DNA of 18,778 nucleotides, from positions 1 through 18,778 of the forward strand of contig JADIYJ010000019.1 of NCBI GenBank assembly GCA_016705325.1, in the 5' to 3' direction. The stretch's first letter is position 1. Every line of letters starts with the position of its first letter. Source of the stretch: Pseudomonadota bacterium. GTDB taxonomy: Bacteria; Pseudomonadota; Gammaproteobacteria; Steroidobacterales; Steroidobacteraceae. This document shows positions 16,521-18,778 of this stretch, piece by piece. The notes beneath the pieces were generated by a model, which was not told the DNA's origin, did not search any database, and saw only the letters and a list, made by a program, of their open reading frames with translations. A program made the position numbers and the translations under genes.

Positions 16521-18060
16521 ATGAACGGCGCACAATCCCTGCTGCAGACCCTGGTCAATTGCGACGTCGAAGTCTGCTTCGGCAACCCCGGTACGTCCGA
16601 GATGCATTTCGTCGCAGCGCTCGACTCCGTGCCGCAGATGAGGTCCGTGCTGTGCCTGTTCGAGGGCGTGGTGACTGGCGCAGCCGACGGCTACGGGCGA
16701 GTCGCCGGCAAGCCGGCCGCCACGCTGCTGCACCTGGGACCCGGCCTTGCCAACGGCCTGGCCAACCTGCACAACGCGCGTCGCGCCAGCACACCGCTCG
16801 TGAACATCGTCGGCGATCACGCGACGTATCACCTGCAGTACGACGCACCGCTGACGTCCGACATCGTTGGCTTCGCGCGGCCGGTCTCGGCGTGGATTCA
16901 CGAATCGAAAAGTGCCGACGCAGTGGCGGCGGATGCTGCGCGGGCAGTCCAGGCCGCGCGCTCGGCGCCCGGTTGCGTGTCGACGCTGATCCTCCCGGCC
17001 GACACCGCCTGGAACGAAGCACAGCGCGCCGAACAGAAGCTGCCGGACCTGCTGCCCACACCCGTCAGTTCGGCTGCCGTCGATGCCGCAGCCAGGCTGC
17101 TGTCAAACGGCAGGAAGACCGCGCTGCTGTTGCGCGGCGCCGCGCTATACGGTGCGGGTCTCGAGGCAGCCGGTCGCGTGCAGGCCAAGACGGGCGCACG
17201 CTTGCTCTGCGACACGTTTGCACCGCACGCCGAACTCGGCGCAGGTCGCGTACCGGTGGAACGCATCCCCTACTTCGCCGAACAGATCGTCGACTTCCTG
17301 AAGGAGATCGAACAGATCTTCGTCGGCGCCAAGCCGCCGGTGTCCTTCTTCGCGTATCCCGGCAAGCCAAGCTGGTGCGTACCCGAGGGTTCGCACCTCA
17401 GTTACCTCGCGCACGCGCATCAGGACGGCGCCCAGGCCCTCGCGGCGCTGGCCGAGCACGCTGGGCGCTCCTCGCGCTCACCGGTGCGCATTCCGCTGCA
17501 ACTGCCGGAACTGCCGGGCGGCCCGCTGACCGCACTCGGCGTTGCGCAGGTGATTGCGATGACGCCCGACAACGCCATCTTTGCCGATGAATCCGCGACC
17601 GCATCGTTCGCGTTGCTCTCCACGATGGCGCGCGCCCGGCCGCATACGCACCTGCCGCTGACCGGCGGCTCGATCGGCCAGGGCCTGCCGCTGGCCGTCG
17701 GCGCGGCGCTGGCCGCGCCGGGGCGCAAGGTGATCTGTCCGCATGGCGACGGCGGCGCGGCCTACACGATGCAGGCATTGTGGACCATGGCGCGCGAGAA
17801 GCTCGACGTGACCACGGTGATCTATGCCAACCGCTCCTATGCGATTCTCAATATCGAGCTTCGGGCGTGTCGGCGCGACCGGCAGCGGTCCGGTCGCAAT
17901 GTCGATGCTCGATCTGCACAACCCGGAAATGAACTGGACGAGAATCGGCGAAGGTCTCGGCGTCGAGTCCAGCCGTGCGACGACATGTGAGGAGTTCGCC
18001 GCGCAGTACTCGTCGGCGCTCAAGCACCGTGGACCGCGCCTGATCGAGGCGATGATCTGA
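16521..18060 (+). CDS. ThDP-dependent enzyme, acetolactate-synthase-large-subunit-like; one frameshift
   Basis: About 512 residues with the three-domain layout of the acetolactate synthase/benzoylformate decarboxylase superfamily. The PYR domain begins with CFGNPGTSEMHFVAALD and has the cofactor-activating Glu48 in CLFEGVVTGAADGYGR. The PP domain has the ThDP/Mg motif GDGG (409-412) ending at Asn437 in VIYANRSYAILNIEL. After IEL the frame is broken by an extra C at 17862; the next frame continues GRVGATGSGPVAMSMLDL and ends at 18060 with RGPRLIEAMI. Homologues are commonly annotated acetolactate synthase, but this group lacks an obvious regulatory subunit here and its true reaction is uncertain. 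GGAG lies 7 bases before ATG 16521. The gene starts 22 bases after DUF2474, so read-through from the cyd operon is likely. Confidence 0.82.
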
Positions 18061-18071
18061 TACGAAACGCG

Positions 18072-18778
18072 TCAGGTCCGCCGCAGCATGAGGACGTTGC
18101 CGCCCACGGCGAGCGCCGCACCCGCGAACGTGAGCGCGTCCGGACGGAATCCTTCGAAGGCCATCGACACCACCAGCGCCAATAGGGGCGTCATGACGCC
18201 GATGGTGCCGGTGGGACCCGGCCCGATGCGCTCCTGCAGCGTGAGAAAGCAGGCAAACGTCAGCACCGATCCGGCCAGGGCGAGGTAGAACAAGGCCAGC
18301 CACCACGATGCGATGGCCGGAGGAACAAAGCTCTGGCCCTGCAGCAACGCAAGCAATGCAGACGCGGCGGCGCCGTAGAGCATGCCGAACCCAGCGCCGG
18401 CCAGAAACGGCAGCCCGCGAGCACGGTTGCGGCCTGGCCGTCAGGCTGCCGACCGTCGACAGCAACACGGAACCCACGGTGAACAGCGCCCCGGGCCAAG
18501 CGTATTCCGATCGCCGGAGGCTTTGCCGAATTCAGGCCAGAAGATCAGCGCAACGCCGGCGATGCCGAGCATGCCGCCAAGGATGAATCGCGGCCGCAGG
18601 TTGACGCCGAAAAGCGCGCGAGCACCGAGGCCCGCCACGAGCGGGGAAGCCGAGTAGCCCACCGCCACCAGCCCCGACACGAGATGCTGCTCCGCGTGGT
18701 AGACGCAGACGTACGACACGCCGTACATGAAGCCACCCTGCAACGCGAAAATCGCGTGCTGGGCGGGCCCGTGAAGCG
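18072..18778 (-). CDS. EamA/DMT-superfamily transporter, 5'-partial at the window edge; two frameshifts
   Basis: A 10-helix drug/metabolite transporter missing its N-terminus, which lies beyond base 18778. From the edge it reads ALQGGFMYGVSYVCVYHAEQ, then the first-repeat end LVAVGYSASPLVAGLGARAL and GGMLGIAGVALIFWPEF. The frame then changes near 18489-18492, where one G of a G-run appears to be missing, to ALFTVGSVLLSTVGSLTA. It changes again near 18431-18432, with one extra base, to RNRARGLPFLAGAGFGMLYG. The second EamA repeat follows, with FLTLQERIGPGPTGTIGVMTPL and a normal end. The two changes cancel, so the downstream frame is the original one. It converges on the ThDP enzyme with an 11-base gap. 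Substrate is unknown; many family members export amino acids or metabolites. Confidence 0.82.

Overview
The window is high-GC, densely coded, Gram-negative DNA. An LpxD-type acyltransferase implies lipopolysaccharide, and the quinol oxidase, acyl-CoA dehydrogenase and Entner-Doudoroff/pentose-phosphate genes suggest an aerobic heterotrophic proteobacterium, perhaps a gammaproteobacterium. Taxonomy is inferred from gene content and protein style only. No tRNA, rRNA, CRISPR array, insertion sequence or phage gene was seen. The region reads as chromosomal core metabolism rather than a mobile island.

Left part (1-2.7 kb, + strand): the C-terminal piece of a HigA/MqsA-type helix-turn-helix antitoxin, a PGAP1-like alpha/beta hydrolase, a PIG3-type NAD(P)H:quinone oxidoreductase broken by two frameshifts, and a 25-codon hydrophobic small ORF. 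The stop codon of the small ORF interlocks with that of the convergent acyl-CoA dehydrogenase. Centre-left (2.7-7.85 kb, - strand): a class-C beta-lactamase-fold serine hydrolase, a membrane-anchored DUF885 metallohydrolase and a VLCAD/ACAD9-like acyl-CoA dehydrogenase, in that transcription order. A divergent gene (8.0-9.2 kb, +) encodes an exported P1-family (DmpA-like) self-processing aminopeptidase, so three extracytoplasmic amide/peptide/ester hydrolases share one locus.

Centre-right (9.4-13.8 kb): a membrane fatty-acid desaturase, a stand-alone LpxD-like acyltransferase and glucose-6-phosphate dehydrogenase (zwf) run on +. A C-terminally shortened 6-phosphogluconate dehydrogenase (gnd) converges on zwf with overlapping 3' ends. 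The divergent gnd/cydA gap contains a 108-base block with no A or T. Right part (14.06-18.8 kb): a cyanide-insensitive-type cytochrome bd oxidase operon (cydA, cydB and a 37-aa DUF2474 subunit), then a ThDP-dependent acetolactate-synthase-like enzyme on the same strand. A convergent EamA/DMT transporter runs off the right edge.

The most important caveat is reading-frame damage. I place ten 1-2 base frame disruptions in seven genes, clustered at 0.45-2.2 kb and 11-18.5 kb, while 2.6-10.5 kb is clean. In each case the conserved protein continues in another frame, so sequencing or assembly error is the simplest explanation. I found no convincing new defence or mobile system. The most interesting biology is the desaturase/lpxD-like pair, the cydAB-DUF2474-ThDP enzyme arrangement, the hydrolase cluster and the small membrane ORF.
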